A stretch of DNA of 33,231 nucleotides, from the NCBI GenBank assembly GCA_947453695.1, contig CANGHW010000051.1, forward strand, positions 1-33,231, written 5' to 3'. The position numbers and the translations under genes are program-made. This stretch comes from Opitutia bacterium. Lineage in GTDB: Bacteria; Verrucomicrobiota; Verrucomicrobiia; Opitutales; Opitutaceae. The notes under the pieces are model-generated. The model did no database searches. It was given only the letters and a program-made list of their open reading frames with translations, and was not told the DNA's origin. This document shows positions 23,624 through 32,241 of the stretch, one piece after another (within the stretch, counting starts at the first letter, position 1; the number at the start of each line of letters is the position of its first letter).

Positions 23624-26611
23624 ATGCACATTCGCTCAGCTCTCACGGGTTTCCTGATGGTTGCCGCAGGCGTGGTCGCCTCACGGGTTCATGCGCACGA
23701 AGGCGATGCGTGGATTCATGCGGAGGTGGCGAGGATGCTCGCGGCCGAGTCGGCCGGCGCACCAGCGCCCGTGGCGGTGGCACCTGCGGGTTATGGTGCG
23801 ACGATGGCCGCTTCGTTCGGCGCGTTTAAGCCGCGCGTGCGGTCGTATTACGACGCGACGACGTTTTACGTGGAATCGGACAATGTCCCGAATCCCGCGC
23901 TCATGCCGACGCTCATGGTCGGGATCACCTCGTGGCAGCAGCAGATTCCGGTGCCGACGTCCTATTTCGCCTACACCACCAATCCCGAGCGTGACCAAGG
24001 GTCCATCGGCTTTGGTAAGCCCAATGTCTGGCGGCTTCCGCTCGTGCCGACGCCCTCGGCGTCGCCCATTCCGATTTCGGCGGGTAATTTTCAGCGCGGC
24101 GCGGTGGCGGTCGGTGCCGATGGCATCGCGATTTTCAATCCCCGCAATAACACGGGCCGCGTCTCCTACGAAATCGGCGAGCTCGATATCTACGGCGGCC
24201 ACTGCGGCTTGGCGGACGACTATCACTACCACATCGCACCGGTGCATCTGCAGGCGGTCACCGGCATCGACAAGCCCATCGCGTGGGCGTTGGACGGTTA
24301 TCCTATCTACGGTTACACCGAGCCTGACGGCTCCGCGCGTCAGCCGCTCGATGCGGAGGGAGGGCATAACCACGGTGCTTGGAATTACCACTACCACGCC
24401 ATCGGCAGCGCGGCGACCGGCCCGGCGGCGCCCTATCTACCGACGGCCTTTCACGGCACGGTCATCAATTTCGGCGGGCAGGTGGATGGCCAGCCCGAGG
24501 TGCAGAACATGCGCCAATCGGGCACCGGCGGCTACACCGCGCAGGCCGTGCAGGGCGCCCGCATTATCGCCTACAAGAATCCTGTGGCACTAGACACCGA
24601 TGCCAACGGCAACCTGGTCGAGTCGCTCACTGGCGTCCCATCGCCCGACCAGTTTCTCATGCGCGTGCAGGTCGGTGCCAACACCTACGACGAATGCTGG
24701 CGCATCAACCGCAACGCCAATCCCAAGACTATGACCGTTACGTGGCGCTTGCCGACGGTGCCCGGCACGACCACGACCTACAATAGCGGTGGCAATCGGC
24801 TAACGGCCTACGGAATGGCCGGCCCGAGTCTGCTGAAGTTGCCCGACACCGGCCAAACCATCGACGCCACGCCGACCTTCGGCGAAGATTCCGACTACAC
24901 GATCAATCCGCCGGCCTTTACGGACAACGGCAACGGCACGATCACCGACCAGGTGACCGGCCTCATGTGGCAGAAAGTGGACAACGGCGAATCCACGTGG
25001 GAAAACGCTCTGAGCCGCGCGGCGAGCGTGACCACGGGCGGCTACTCGGATTGGCGGCTGCCAACGCCCACCGAGCTGTTCAGCATCATGAACCATAATC
25101 TCGGCAATCCCGCCGCGCTCAATACGACTTTCTTTCCCAGTAATCCCGCCGGGGCGGCTGAGTATTGGTGGACGAGCGATATCTATGGCACGGACGCGAC
25201 CAAGGTGTGGTGCGTCAACGCCGGCGGCGGCATGGGCCCCAAACCCAAGGCCGAGACGATCGGTGCTGGTGGCACGCTCCGCTACCACGCTCGCTACGTG
25301 CGCGGCGCGAAGCCGACCAACGGGCACAACTACCAAAACAATCTCGATGGCACGATCACCGACCTCGACACAGGCCTCATGTGGGCCCAAGTGCCGAGTG
25401 GAGCGGTGAACTGGCAGGGCGCGCTGGCCTATGCAGAGAACCTCACCCTCGGCGGATTCAGCGACTGGCGTTTACCCAACATCAAGGAACTCCAGACGCT
25501 CACCGAGTATACGTTGACGACTGCCACCACTGCCGCAGCTGCCGTGGCGCCCCTCAATCGCGTGCTGTTTCCCACGGCGACGACCCCCGCCACGGCCTAC
25601 TGGTCGTGCACCGCGCTCCGGGGTGGCGGCGGCAACGCCGCGCCCACGAGTGCGTGGCTAGTCGAGTTTGGCGTGAACAACGCCGTGCCGGCTGCCAGTG
25701 GTCCGCCCCGCGGCGCGCAGGGCCTGATCAGTTATGAGATCATGTCCTCCAGCTACCGGGCCTTTGCGGTGCGCGGTCCAGTCGCCACCGCGGCCACGGA
25801 GCCTGGCACGACCGGCACGGTGCGCCTCGTGAATATCGCGACGCGCGCCGCCGTGGGCGGCGTGGCCGGCACGCCGATTCCCGGCTTTGTGCTCAATGGC
25901 ACGGCCAGCCGGCCGATGGTGGTGCGCGCCGTCGGTCCGACCCTCGGTGGATTCGGCGTCGCCGGTGTCCTCGCCGATCCGCGCTTCAGTTTGATTCGTG
26001 GCGACGTCACGGTGGCCACGAGTGACAACTGGCTCGTCGCCGATGCGCCGGCGATGGCCACGGCCGGCGCCTTTGCCCTCGCTACCGGCAGCAAGGATGC
26101 CGCCGTAGCGGCCGCTCTCGTCCCCGGCGCCTATACGGCTCCCGTCACGGCAACCGATGGCGGCTCGGGCGTCGCCTTGCTCGAAATTTATGACGGCTCC
26201 GCGTCGACGACCGCCGCGGTGCTCAATGCGTCTACGCGCGCCTACGTCGGCACCGGCGAAGGCGTGCTCATTCCCGGATTCGTGATCGGCGGGACGGGCA
26301 CGCTGCGTCTGCTCATCCGCGCCGTGGGGCCTGGCCTCGCGGCCTTCGGCGTCGACGGCACTTTGGGCGATCCGACGCTGACGCTCTTCCGCGGCTCGAC
26401 GGCGCTGGCGACCAATGACAATTGGTCGCTCGCCGCCAATTCGGCGGAGATCACCACCACGACCACTGCGGTGGGCGCGTTTGCCCTCGCGGCGGGCAGC
26501 CGGGATGCCGTGATTCTCACGACCCTCACGCCGGGTGCCTATACGGCGGTGGTGAGTGGTGTGAACAACACGACGGGCACAGCGCTGGTGGAGCTCTACG
26601 TGGTGCCGTAG
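23624..26611 (+). CDS. secreted YHYH-domain protein with two Lcl/DUF1566 domains and two C-terminal repeat modules
   Basis: The protein has 995 residues from ATG 23624 (a GTG lies directly before it at 23621). After a signal peptide (1-25, 'RVHAHEG') comes a YHYH domain (about 50-300) with 'GGHCGLADDYHYHIAP' (YHYH 200-203), 'ALDGYPIYGYTEPDG' and a second YHYH at 255-258. It parallels the 9003 protein closely ('GITSWQQQIPVP' against 'GITAWQQQVPLP'). Two Lcl C-terminal/DUF1566 domains follow: 'GTITDQVTGLMWQ....YSDWRLPTPTELFSIM' and 'GTITDLDTGLMWA....FSDWRLPNIKELQTLTEY'. The repeat modules (733-857, 865-995) finish the protein at 'ALVELYVVP'. DUF1566 occurs in surface and lectin-like proteins; its role here is unknown. 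It is the only gene of unit D. No membrane anchor or sorting signal is seen. Confidence 0.9.
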   Translation: MHIRSALTGFLMVAAGVVASRVHAHEGDAWIHAEVARMLAAESAGAPAPVAVAPAGYGATMAASFGAFKPRVRSYYDATTFYVESDNVPNPALMPTLMVGITSWQQQIPVPTSYFAYTTNPERDQGSIGFGKPNVWRLPLVPTPSASPIPISAGNFQRGAVAVGADGIAIFNPRNNTGRVSYEIGELDIYGGHCGLADDYHYHIAPVHLQAVTGIDKPIAWALDGYPIYGYTEPDGSARQPLDAEGGHNHGAWNYHYHAIGSAATGPAAPYLPTAFHGTVINFGGQVDGQPEVQNMRQSGTGGYTAQAVQGARIIAYKNPVALDTDANGNLVESLTGVPSPDQFLMRVQVGANTYDECWRINRNANPKTMTVTWRLPTVPGTTTTYNSGGNRLTAYGMAGPSLLKLPDTGQTIDATPTFGEDSDYTINPPAFTDNGNGTITDQVTGLMWQKVDNGESTWENALSRAASVTTGGYSDWRLPTPTELFSIMNHNLGNPAALNTTFFPSNPAGAAEYWWTSDIYGTDATKVWCVNAGGGMGPKPKAETIGAGGTLRYHARYVRGAKPTNGHNYQNNLDGTITDLDTGLMWAQVPSGAVNWQGALAYAENLTLGGFSDWRLPNIKELQTLTEYTLTTATTAAAAVAPLNRVLFPTATTPATAYWSCTALRGGGGNAAPTSAWLVEFGVNNAVPAASGPPRGAQGLISYEIMSSSYRAFAVRGPVATAATEPGTTGTVRLVNIATRAAVGGVAGTPIPGFVLNGTASRPMVVRAVGPTLGGFGVAGVLADPRFSLIRGDVTVATSDNWLVADAPAMATAGAFALATGSKDAAVAAALVPGAYTAPVTATDGGSGVALLEIYDGSASTTAAVLNASTRAYVGTGEGVLIPGFVIGGTGTLRLLIRAVGPGLAAFGVDGTLGDPTLTLFRGSTALATNDNWSLAANSAEITTTTTAVGAFALAAGSRDAVILTTLTPGAYTAVVSGVNNTTGTALVELYVVP
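25820..26608 (+). repeat. repeat module copies 8 and 9 (types I and II in tandem)
   Basis: Copy 8: 'LVNIATRAAVGGVAGTPIPGF' to 'GSGVALLEIYD'. Copy 9: 'LNASTRAYVGTGEGVLIPGF' to 'GTALVELYVVP', ending at the protein C-terminus. Module lengths (125 and 131 residues) equal those of the 14531 pair. Confidence 0.88.
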
Positions 26612-26630
26612 CCGCGGTTGTTTGTGCGGG

Positions 26631-26656
26631 CGACAGGAGGAAGGGGCTGTCGCCAC
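26631..26656 (-). repeat. REP-like hairpin, GTGG head, CGACAG stem
   Basis: On the minus strand: GTGG, CGACAG, loop CCCCTTCCTC, CTGTCG. The stem extends to 8 bp (GGCGACAG/CTGTCGCC). It lies 19 nt after the stop of the 23624 gene. Confidence 0.55.
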
Positions 26657-26663
26657 AGGCGGG

Positions 26664-26683
26664 CGGAGCGTTGAAACGCTCCG
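26664..26683. repeat. REP-like hairpin, CGGAGCGTT stem
   Basis: CGGAGCGTT, loop GA, AACGCTCCG: a perfect 9-bp inverted repeat, 8 nt past the previous hairpin. It lacks the GTAG/GTGG head. It may serve as a 3'-end structure for unit D; no U-tract follows. Confidence 0.6.
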
Positions 26684-26748
26684 ATCTTTTCCACGCACGG
26701 CCGCCTTGTATGCGCGGGATTCGCCCCTACGTTCCGGGGCGTAATCCT

Positions 26749-27612
26749 ATGAGCCCTCAAGCTATCGCCCGTCTCGTTGGTGTCGCCCTGTTGATCTTTT
26801 GCGCGGTCATTATGGCCTCGTCGGGCACCTATGTGGTGAAACCCGGCTATCGTGGCGTGGAGGTGACGATGGGCCGCGTGTCGTCGGCGTTTAAGCCCGA
26901 AGGCTTCGGCGTGAAGACGCCGCTCGTGACCGATATCCACCAGATCTCCATCCGCCAGCAGACCGCCGAGGACAAGGCCGAGTGCTATTCGGCCGACCTC
27001 CAGCAGATCGTGGTCGACCTCAAGGTGCTGTTTCGCGTGCCCGAGGCATCGGTGGTAAAATTGTTTCAGGACTACTACGGCGATCCGTTCCAGAGCCTCG
27101 TCGCGCCGCGCGTGCAGGAGGCGCTGAAGGAAGTCGCCGCGCTGCAAAGCGCCGAGCAGATCGTGAAGAACCGCGAGCAGATCAAGACGCGCTCGCTGGA
27201 GATCGCCCGTCGCAAGCTCGGCACGCTCCTCGTGATCGAGGATATCGTGATCCAGAACATCGCGCTGACCAAGGAACTGGAGCACGCCATCGAGGCGAAG
27301 ATGGTGCAGGAGCAGGAAGCCTCGAAGTCGAAGTATCTCCAGCAGCGCGTGCAGATCGAGGCCGACACCGCGGTGATTCGCGCCAAGGGCGAAGCGGAGT
27401 CGATCTTGATCCGAGGTGACGCGCTCAAGAAGAACCCAGCTTTCGTAGACCTCCAGATCGTCGACAAGTGGGACGGTATCGCGCCCGTCGTGATCGGCGG
27501 CGGCGACAAGGTCATGCTCACCCTGCAGGATATTGAACGGCTGAAGAACCAGAAATCCAATGCCCCCTCCAACGCCCAACCGGCCAATGCGAACAGTGCG
27601 ACCCGACGCTGA
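26749..27612 (+). CDS. prohibitin-like SPFH membrane protein 1
   Basis: The protein has 287 residues from ATG 26749; ATG at 26710 would add 13 residues before the membrane helix and is less likely. One N-terminal transmembrane segment (about 8-25) is followed by an SPFH/prohibitin domain ('TYVVKPGYRGVEVTMGRVSSAFKPEGFGVKTPLV...') and a coiled coil ('KELEHAIEAKMVQEQEASKSKYLQQRVQIEADTAVIRAKGEAES'). A Asn/Ala-rich tail ends it. It probably forms membrane rings with the next gene's product, as HflK/HflC or PHB1/PHB2 do. Its stop is 10 nt before the next start. The frame also runs open upstream into the 23624 gene, which is a shadow. Confidence 0.9.
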   Translation: MSPQAIARLVGVALLIFCAVIMASSGTYVVKPGYRGVEVTMGRVSSAFKPEGFGVKTPLVTDIHQISIRQQTAEDKAECYSADLQQIVVDLKVLFRVPEASVVKLFQDYYGDPFQSLVAPRVQEALKEVAALQSAEQIVKNREQIKTRSLEIARRKLGTLLVIEDIVIQNIALTKELEHAIEAKMVQEQEASKSKYLQQRVQIEADTAVIRAKGEAESILIRGDALKKNPAFVDLQIVDKWDGIAPVVIGGGDKVMLTLQDIERLKNQKSNAPSNAQPANANSATRR

Positions 27613-27622
27613 GCCTGATGCC

Positions 27623-28444
27623 ATGAATCCCAATCCCATTCCTAAATTGATCGCGCTGGGCTTCGTGACCTTTGCGCTCCTCGTGCTGGCCTCGGCTGGC
27701 AGCTATGTGGTCGAGCCCGGCACCCGCGGACTCAAGGTGACGCTGGGCAAGACCTCGGAGAACTTCTTGCCCGAAGGCTTTGGCTTCAAGGCGCCTTTCG
27801 TGACGAGCATCGTCTATGTGAATGTTCGCCAGCGGACGCAGTCCGTGAAGGCGGACTGTTTCTCATCCGATCTTCAGCAGGTGAAGATCGACCTGCGCGT
27901 GCTCTACCGCGTGCCGGAGGCGGCGGTGGTGCAGATTTACCGCGAGTTTGCCGGCGATCCCTTCGACAGCCTCATTGCGCCCCGCGTGCAAGAGGCGATC
28001 AAGGAAGTCACCGCCCTCCTCACGGCCGAGCAAATCGTGAAGAGCCGCGAAGAGATCAAGAAGAAGGCGCTGACCTCAGCCGCGCAGAAGATCGGCACGC
28101 TCCTCGTCGTGGAGGACATCGTGGTGCGCGATATCGTGCTGTCGAACGAACTGGAGAAGGCGATCGAGGCCAAGATGGTCGCGGAACAGCAGGCCAATCA
28201 GGCGCGTTTCACGCAGTTGCAGTCCCAAGTGGAGGCGGAGACGGCTGTCATCAGCGCCAAGGGTGAGGCGGAGGCAATCCGCGTGCGTGGCGAGGCGCTG
28301 AGCCAGAGCCCGGCGTTTCTGCGCTGGAAGATCGTGGAGAAGTGGAACGGCCGCTCGCCGATGGTTGTGCCCGGCGGGGCGGACGCTTCGGAAGCTTCGT
28401 TGCTTTTGCCGATCGGACCGGCAGAAAAGTCGGCGAAACCATGA
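27623..28444 (+). CDS. prohibitin-like SPFH membrane protein 2
   Basis: The protein has 273 residues from ATG 27623. It is a clear paralogue of the preceding protein: 'AGSYVVEPGTRGLKVTLGKTSENFLPEGFGFKAPFV', 'LQQVKIDLRVLYRVPEAAVV', 'DPFDSLIAPRVQEAIKEVTA' and 'NELEKAIEAKMVAEQQANQARF' align without gaps. One N-terminal transmembrane helix (about 8-26), an SPFH domain, then a coiled coil. The tandem pair arose by duplication and likely forms a hetero-oligomer in the inner membrane with the coiled coil and SPFH domain on one face. The end overlaps the small membrane-protein gene (ATGA). Confidence 0.9.
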   Translation: MNPNPIPKLIALGFVTFALLVLASAGSYVVEPGTRGLKVTLGKTSENFLPEGFGFKAPFVTSIVYVNVRQRTQSVKADCFSSDLQQVKIDLRVLYRVPEAAVVQIYREFAGDPFDSLIAPRVQEAIKEVTALLTAEQIVKSREEIKKKALTSAAQKIGTLLVVEDIVVRDIVLSNELEKAIEAKMVAEQQANQARFTQLQSQVEAETAVISAKGEAEAIRVRGEALSQSPAFLRWKIVEKWNGRSPMVVPGGADASEASLLLPIGPAEKSAKP

Positions 28445-28638
28445 CGCCTCGGACTCGTGCCTTTCTACAATTCGGCGTGCTCGCGCTGGTCGCGATTGTG
28501 CTCATCGCCCTGTTCAAACCCGCGGCCATGTTTGCCGAAATGGCCGCGCGCGAGCTCCGCTACTTTTGGTGGCTGATTTTACTCGTCGCCCTCGGCGGCT
28601 GGCTTGTCTGGGGAGTGGGGCGGAAGCCGAAGGAGTAG
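28441..28638 (+). CDS. small two-helix membrane protein in prohibitin operon
   Basis: A 65-residue protein starting at an ATG that overlaps the previous stop codon (ATGA), strong evidence for real translation. Two hydrophobic segments (about 9-28 and 42-60) with a short charged connection 'AEMAARELRY' and a basic C-terminus 'GRKPKE'. No family is recognised. Its position suggests a subunit or assembly partner of the SPFH pair. Confidence 0.72.
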   Translation: MTPRTRAFLQFGVLALVAIVLIALFKPAAMFAEMAARELRYFWWLILLVALGGWLVWGVGRKPKE

Positions 28639-29049
28639 GGGCGGGCGGGAATGAGGTGCGAGTGTGGCTCAGGGGGGGCGAATCGGGTCCCGCATGACGG
28701 CTGATACCGGGCGTTCGGCGCGCTTGGACGTTAAGGAGCAGGATTTTTTGACCACGGATTTTACGGATATTAGCGGATGAAAAACTCTGCATATGTGCCC
28801 GTCGGCGGGAACCGCGATCAAGGCTGAGCGATTGGAGACGTTGGGTCGGACGAACGTCGAAGTTCTACTCGCTCACGCTTGCAGCTACTCGGAGTAAACC
28901 TCGGCTGATGGTTGAGTAGTCCACGGGGTGCGCAGATTGGCAACCTCTTGGAGAGCGGTGAAATTCGATTGCCGCGGCGGTCAAGCGTCCCAGTTTTACC
29001 CACGTGAAAGCCGCTTCCCCGCGTCGGTCAAACCCGTGTTAGTCCGCCC
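28639..29049. other. 411-bp intergenic region, composition change, no gene recognised
   Basis: Left part is GC-rich; from about 28735 the sequence becomes less GC-rich and stays so through the orphan gene at 29050. It includes 'CACGGATTTTACGG' followed by 'ATATTAGCGGATGAAAAA' (28752-28786), which resembles the degenerate CACGGATT-type filler repeats seen in several bacterial phyla (recollection, not checked). The minus-strand open frame 28818-29003 has no coding character. No promoter is evident for the next gene. Confidence 0.55.
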
Positions 29050-29727
29050 ATGATTTTCACTAGTTTGGATTTTCATCTCGACTCAAATTTCGGGGAAGAG
29101 CCCGTTACCCGGCTTCGACCGTTTCGATTGCGGATTAATTACATTGTTGATTCGTTTTCGATGCGAGTTCCACGGAGGATCAGAACAGTGTCGTTCCACA
29201 AGCTGAACGTGTGTGTTCGTTACGAGCGGCGTCAAAAGACTCCATTTTGCGCAATTGAAGGAATCGGCATGGTGGAGATCGTCGATCCAATCGCAGAATC
29301 CATCTACCATGCATCGGTGTCGGAGACCGTAAAGCGGGTGAAAGAATACTTGCGCATGGGGCTCGGCATCGCCTCGAAAAATGACGCTCTATTCGCTAAG
29401 CACGCGGACTTGTGGGACGAATTGCTGGCCACGGTAGACGAGGAGTTTGATTTCGATCTTCGCATTTCGCGTTCTCATCGCTCGCGGCGCTGGGCTTGCG
29501 AGGCGGTCATGCGGATAACCCCCATCGCGTATCACTACGACGTGTTGGTGAAAGACAGTAAATCTCGGCAAACGATCCAACGCCACCGAATCAAAACGAC
29601 AGAACCTGCTTTCCCTTTTTACCGCGGGGTTGGCTTTTCGAAAATTCGGTGGGAGCTTGAGGATATTGTCGGTTTTTCAAGCGATGGCGGAGAGGTCTTT
29701 CGCTTTAGTGCTGAGTTGCCAGCCTAA
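29050..29727 (+). CDS. hypothetical protein, orphan, lower GC
   Basis: A protein of 225 residues from ATG 29050 that I do not recognise. It is soluble, with no signal peptide or membrane segment, rich in Arg, Phe and Ile. Segments such as 'RRIRTVSFHKLNVCVRYERRQK' and 'EEFDFDLRISRSHRSRRWACEAVMRI' alternate charged and hydrophobic residues as in a beta-rich fold. Base composition and codon use are visibly more A/T-rich than the flanking genes, and A/T-ending codons are frequent, suggesting horizontal transfer. It stands alone between two unrelated operons, with 411 bp before it and 171 bp after it. A possible role is not assigned. Confidence 0.65.
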   Translation: MIFTSLDFHLDSNFGEEPVTRLRPFRLRINYIVDSFSMRVPRRIRTVSFHKLNVCVRYERRQKTPFCAIEGIGMVEIVDPIAESIYHASVSETVKRVKEYLRMGLGIASKNDALFAKHADLWDELLATVDEEFDFDLRISRSHRSRRWACEAVMRITPIAYHYDVLVKDSKSRQTIQRHRIKTTEPAFPFYRGVGFSKIRWELEDIVGFSSDGGEVFRFSAELPA

Positions 29728-29898
29728 TTCACAGGGCTCTTTGTGCGACAATGAGCTGCACTGACCCCGGCCATATCGTCGCGGTTGCAATCGGAATGCA
29801 GTCGTGGGCTGGTTCGCCAAACGTGGGGCATTAGCCGTCACGTCCAGCGGCGTGGCGGCGAGCCCGGCCCTCCATTCGACGGAAGCATGTGCGGGGGC

Positions 29899-32220
29899 TC
29901 AGTCCACGAAGAGCTCGCAGATCGCCCAGGCACCGTCGGGACGTTCGGCGGTGTTTTTGAGGATGACGTAGCGGCCTTTGGTGCCGGCCGGGAGATCGAC
30001 GATGGTGCGGTTGCGTTGGCCGGCGCCGGTGGCGATGGGTTTGCCGGGGGCGGCAGGATCGTCGGTCACGTAGACTTCGTAGCGTTCGGCGTAGTCATTG
30101 GTGCGACCGGTTTGGTCGAGCGTGAGACGGTGGAGCGGGCGCGATTGGAGATAGTCGATTTCGATCCATAGATCGGGCGAGAGGTTATTGCGCCACTGAG
30201 TCGAGGTCTTGCCGTCGACGGCGTTTCGGGCGGTGCCTTCGGAGGCGCGGGCTTTCGGGGTGCCGGCGCGGTTGGCGGTGATGCAGAGGGCGGCGACTTT
30301 AGCGGCCTCGGCTACGGCAGCGTCGGAGCTCAGGCTTTGCGCCAGGTCGGCGGCGGCCGGATCAGCGGCGCGGTTGAGAAGTTTGACGAGGCTCAACTTG
30401 GCTGCGGGTTCAGGAGCGGCGCTGAGGAGTTGGCTGACGAGGGTGGTGTCTTCGGCGGTCCAGACTTCGCGGTTTTTTTCAAAATAGCGGAGCGCGGCGG
30501 CGGCGGCGGCGCGGCGCGCGGAGTCGACTTTGGCCGATTTGGCGACGGAGACGAGGGGCGCTTGCGCCGCGCTGTCGGTCCAGCGGGTGAGGGTGGCGGT
30601 GGCGGCATCTGCCACGGTGGCATCGGCACTGAGGGCGAGGCGGCTGGCGCATTCGGCGCTGGCTTTGCCGCCGAGGCGTCCGAGGACGGGCATGAGCCGC
30701 ACGGCCGTGGCGGGAGGTGCTTTTTCGAGGGCCTCGAAGATGGGCACGTTGCGTTTGGCGGTGTCGGCATCGCGGAGGGTGAGGGTAACGAGAGCGCGCA
30801 GAGCGCGCGTCTGCTCCGTCGCATCGGTGGAGGTGGCGGCCCAGTCGAGGAGAAGAGCCTGATCGGTGGTGGGAGCGAGATCGCCGAGAGCACCAACAGC
30901 GGCGGTGCGCAGGGTGGCGTCGGCTTCGCGCCGGCAGTCGCGGAGAAACGCGAGTGTCTCGGTCTGATTGCGGGCGGCGAGTGCCTCGATGTAGACGGCG
31001 CGGAGCTTGGCGTCGCCCTTGGCGGCTCCGGCGAGAATAGACTCGTTGATACCAGCACCAGAGAGGCGGGCGAGGCTGGCGCGGGCGAGTTTAGCGTCGT
31101 CGAAGTTTTCTGCGGCAGACACGCCGGCGAGCAGCGCGACGAGGTCGGTCGTGCCCGGGAGGAATCCGAGGGTGGTGAGGGCGGCGGCGCGGACGGCGGT
31201 GTCGGTTGACTTGGCGGCGGTGACGACAGCGGCGGTGGCGGCGGCATCGGCGCGACGAGAGAAGGCGTGGAGGACAGCGATCTGCGTGGGTGAATCGAAG
31301 GTGCCGAGTTTCGCGGCGAGTGCTGCGATCAGGCCTTCGGTGCGGAGGTAGAAGATGGACTCGAGCGCGGCCTGCTTCGGCGTCCAATCGGTGCCGGCGA
31401 GGACCTCGGTGATGCGCGCGGCGGCTTGCGTGGGCGCGAGGTCGAGTTGGGTCCGGAGGGCGGCGGCGCGTTGGTGGGCGGGAAGACGGGTGTCGTTGAG
31501 CAGCTCGCCGGAGAGGGCGAGGCCATCGGCGACGGGCAGGCGGCGGGCAATGGTGAGCTTCGCTTCGACGACGGCGGGGAGCGTGGCGTTGGCCGTGCGC
31601 AGCGCGGCGAGGGAGGCGGAGTCACCAATCTGACCGAGCGCGGTTGCGGCGAGGGCGGCGGTCTCGGGCTCGGTGAGGAGCGCAGCGAGGGCCGGCACCG
31701 CGGAGGCGGGCGCACGTTTGGCGAGGGAAAGGAGGAGGCCGGCGCGGGTGCGACCGGTGGTCTTGGCAAGGGACTCGACGAAGAGTGCGTCGATGGTAGC
31801 GCCGGGCACGGGCTCGAGGGCGAGGCGGGCGAGGTCGGCTTCACGGGCGTCGATCAGCATGGGCCGGAGGAGATCGAGGGCGGCCTTGCTCGGAGCGGCT
31901 CCGGCCGCGAGCACGAGACCGAGGCGTTGGGCGGCGGCCTGGCGGGCGGCGATCGAGCCGTCCGGGCGTTTCAGCAGCGCGAGCAGGCGGGACTCGAGCG
32001 CGGCGAGTTTCTTTGCGTCGGTGCCGGCGGCGTTGACGTCGGCATCGAGGGCGAGGAGGGCGGATTGGTCGCCGGAGTAGTCGAGGTCCTGCAGCGGGAC
32101 GGCTTCAGCGGCAGGCTTAGCCGTGGCATCGGCGGCAGCGGCGAAGGGGGCCGCGAGCGCGAGCAGGAGGGCTGAGAGAGGAAGCCGGAGGGACGGAGAG
32201 AGAGGGAAAGAGGTGCGCAT
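29899..32220 (-). CDS. secreted HEAT-repeat protein with C-terminal discoidin (F5/8 type C) domain
   Basis: The protein has 773 residues with a signal peptide 1-30 ('LLLALAAPFAAAA'). Residues about 100-630 are Ala/Leu-rich helical repeats of HEAT type ('TAALAATALGQIGDSASLAALR', 'AVRAAALTTLGFLPGTTDLVALLAG', 'TLRTAAVGALGDLAP'). The C-terminal 120 residues form a discoidin-like domain: 'ASEGTARNAVDGKTSTQWRNN', 'DLWIEIDYLQSRPLHRLTLDQTG', 'YEVYVTDDPAAPGKPIATG' and 'GRYVILKNTAERPDGAWAICELFVD'. Such domains bind sugars or surfaces. It starts 21 nt after the Gfo/Idh/MocA gene, so the two form an operon; this pairing with carbohydrate-related enzymes is common in Planctomycetes and Verrucomicrobia. 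Probable role: a secreted binding scaffold in polysaccharide use. Confidence 0.85.
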   Translation of the reverse strand: MRTSFPLSPSLRLPLSALLLALAAPFAAAADATAKPAAEAVPLQDLDYSGDQSALLALDADVNAAGTDAKKLAALESRLLALLKRPDGSIAARQAAAQRLGLVLAAGAAPSKAALDLLRPMLIDAREADLARLALEPVPGATIDALFVESLAKTTGRTRAGLLLSLAKRAPASAVPALAALLTEPETAALAATALGQIGDSASLAALRTANATLPAVVEAKLTIARRLPVADGLALSGELLNDTRLPAHQRAAALRTQLDLAPTQAAARITEVLAGTDWTPKQAALESIFYLRTEGLIAALAAKLGTFDSPTQIAVLHAFSRRADAAATAAVVTAAKSTDTAVRAAALTTLGFLPGTTDLVALLAGVSAAENFDDAKLARASLARLSGAGINESILAGAAKGDAKLRAVYIEALAARNQTETLAFLRDCRREADATLRTAAVGALGDLAPTTDQALLLDWAATSTDATEQTRALRALVTLTLRDADTAKRNVPIFEALEKAPPATAVRLMPVLGRLGGKASAECASRLALSADATVADAATATLTRWTDSAAQAPLVSVAKSAKVDSARRAAAAAALRYFEKNREVWTAEDTTLVSQLLSAAPEPAAKLSLVKLLNRAADPAAADLAQSLSSDAAVAEAAKVAALCITANRAGTPKARASEGTARNAVDGKTSTQWRNNLSPDLWIEIDYLQSRPLHRLTLDQTGRTNDYAERYEVYVTDDPAAPGKPIATGAGQRNRTIVDLPAGTKGRYVILKNTAERPDGAWAICELFVD

Positions 32221-32241
32221 GGGAGCGAGGGGGCGGTGGGG

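Noticed and set aside
8970..26611. PEP-CTERM, LPXTG or type IX sorting signals at protein ends
   Set aside because: The proteins end in 'VE[VIL]Y..P' right at the module edge, without a terminal membrane helix or basic tail of those systems.
28818..29003. 61-residue minus-strand open frame
   Set aside because: Basic, Pro/Ser-rich, no start signal; not conserved in any family I know.
30337..31209. Plus-strand Gly/Glu-rich open frames opposite the HEAT protein
   Set aside because: Antisense frames of an Ala-rich gene; no start context or domains.
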